DNA from: an uncultured Lachnospiraceae bacterium
Lineage (GTDB): Bacteria > Bacillota > Clostridia > Lachnospirales > Lachnospiraceae
Assembly: GCA_902784025.1 (NCBI GenBank)
Contig: CACZTF010000113.1
Location: 1-5,497, forward strand
Length of the DNA: 5,497 bases
Direction of reading: 5' to 3'
Made by a program: the position numbers and the translations under genes. This document shows, one piece after another, positions 4,975 to 5,497 of this stretch (its first letter is position 1; every line of letters begins with the position of its first letter). Below the pieces are notes generated by a model, which saw nothing but the letters and a program-made list of their open reading frames with translations, did not search any database and was not told the origin of the DNA.

Positions 4975-5497
4975 ATGAAGAAGGCGTTATTTATTGGAAT
5001 GACATGCCTCACAGCCGGCACAATCATGGCAGGTTGTGGAGCAAGCACTACTCAGCCTGCAGAAACAACATTAACGGCAGAAGAAACAACTACATCGGCA
5101 GAAATCACACATATAATACCGACAGATCTGAAAGTCGGAGATGTGATTACATTTGGAAACTATCCGCAGGAAACAGACGGGACTAATAAACCTATTGAGT
5201 GGCAGGTACTTGATGTAAAGGATAATAAAGCTTTTATCATCAGTAAATATTGCTTAGATAATAAGCTGTACAGTGATGAACAAGAAGGAATCACATGGGA
5301 AACCTGTTCGCTTCGCTCCTGGTTGAATGGCGATTTTTATAATATGGCTTTTTCCGCAGACGAGCAAAAGATAATCGAGAATACTGATGTAAAAAATAAT
5401 GATAATCCTATATGGGGAACTAATGGCGGAAATGATACGATTGATAAGATTTTTCTTCTTTCGCTTGATGAAGCTTTGAATTACTTTAATCTGACGA
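4975..5497 (+). CDS. DUF6273-type lipoprotein, 3' end outside the window
   Basis: The first 174 residues are present and the frame runs off the window end. Residues 1-21 are a lipoprotein signal (MKKALFIG, hydrophobic core, lipobox MAGC, lipidated Cys21), so it should be displayed outside the membrane. A Thr/Glu/Ala-rich linker (24-50) is followed by a domain I recognise as DUF6273 from its typical order: VGDVITFGNYPQ (54-65), PIEWQVLD (73-80), AFIISKYCLD (86-95), WETCSLRSWLN (108-118), FSADEQKII (126-134) and DKIFLLSLDEA (157-167). Its function is unknown; the domain is frequent in extracytoplasmic clostridial proteins. GGAGG (4962-4966), eight bases upstream, and the signal peptide choose ATG 4975; ATG 4968 opens a different frame without a signal. 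It sits behind its own strong promoter. Confidence 0.9.
   Translation, partial: MKKALFIGMTCLTAGTIMAGCGASTTQPAETTLTAEETTTSAEITHIIPTDLKVGDVITFGNYPQETDGTNKPIEWQVLDVKDNKAFIISKYCLDNKLYSDEQEGITWETCSLRSWLNGDFYNMAFSADEQKIIENTDVKNNDNPIWGTNGGNDTIDKIFLLSLDEALNYFNLT

Noticed and set aside
4968..5186. + strand frame from ATG 4968
   Set aside because: The ATG is one base after GGAGGA, too close, and the product has no signal or domain; the overlapping frame from 4975 has a lipobox and DUF6273.

Overview
The window reads as chromosomal DNA of a moderately AT-rich Gram-positive anaerobe, most likely in the Clostridia (Lachnospiraceae/Butyrivibrio-like). This is inferred from three things: strong GGAGG ribosome binding sites 6-8 bases before the starts, a short ACT-domain SerA of the clostridial type, and a DUF6273 lipoprotein, a family I associate with that group. 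No species is claimed. All genes I accept lie on the + strand.

Bases 1-3500 hold amino-acid biosynthesis genes: the 3' half of ilvB (acetolactate synthase catalytic subunit, branched-chain amino acids), then serC (phosphoserine aminotransferase) and serA (3-phosphoglycerate dehydrogenase). SerA and SerC catalyse steps 1 and 2 of serine synthesis from 3-phosphoglycerate; serB is not in the window. The two genes are adjacent, but a good intrinsic terminator and a separate extended -10 promoter lie between them, so they look like neighbouring single-gene transcripts rather than a tight operon.

Bases 3500-3760 hold a stretch rich in small palindromes, a strong promoter and a tRNA-Gly(GCC) gene without an encoded CCA, followed by a T-run.

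Bases 3760-5497 are the accessory part: two successive lipoprotein genes, each with its own promoter. The first encodes a lipobox, a Thr/Glu hexapeptide tandem repeat and a C-terminal module with four CxxCxGxG motifs, like the zinc-finger region of DnaJ but predicted to sit outside the cell. The second, cut by the window end, encodes a lipobox, a Thr/Glu-rich linker and a DUF6273 domain. The first lipoprotein gene is flanked by two strikingly similar terminator hairpins with a compensatory base-pair change. The upstream one sits just behind a good promoter, so that promoter would yield a transcript of only about 40 bases. The most interesting material is here: the extracytoplasmic DnaJ-like zinc module, its repeat linker, the paired hairpins and the possible short RNA. 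I see no CRISPR array, transposase or phage gene.
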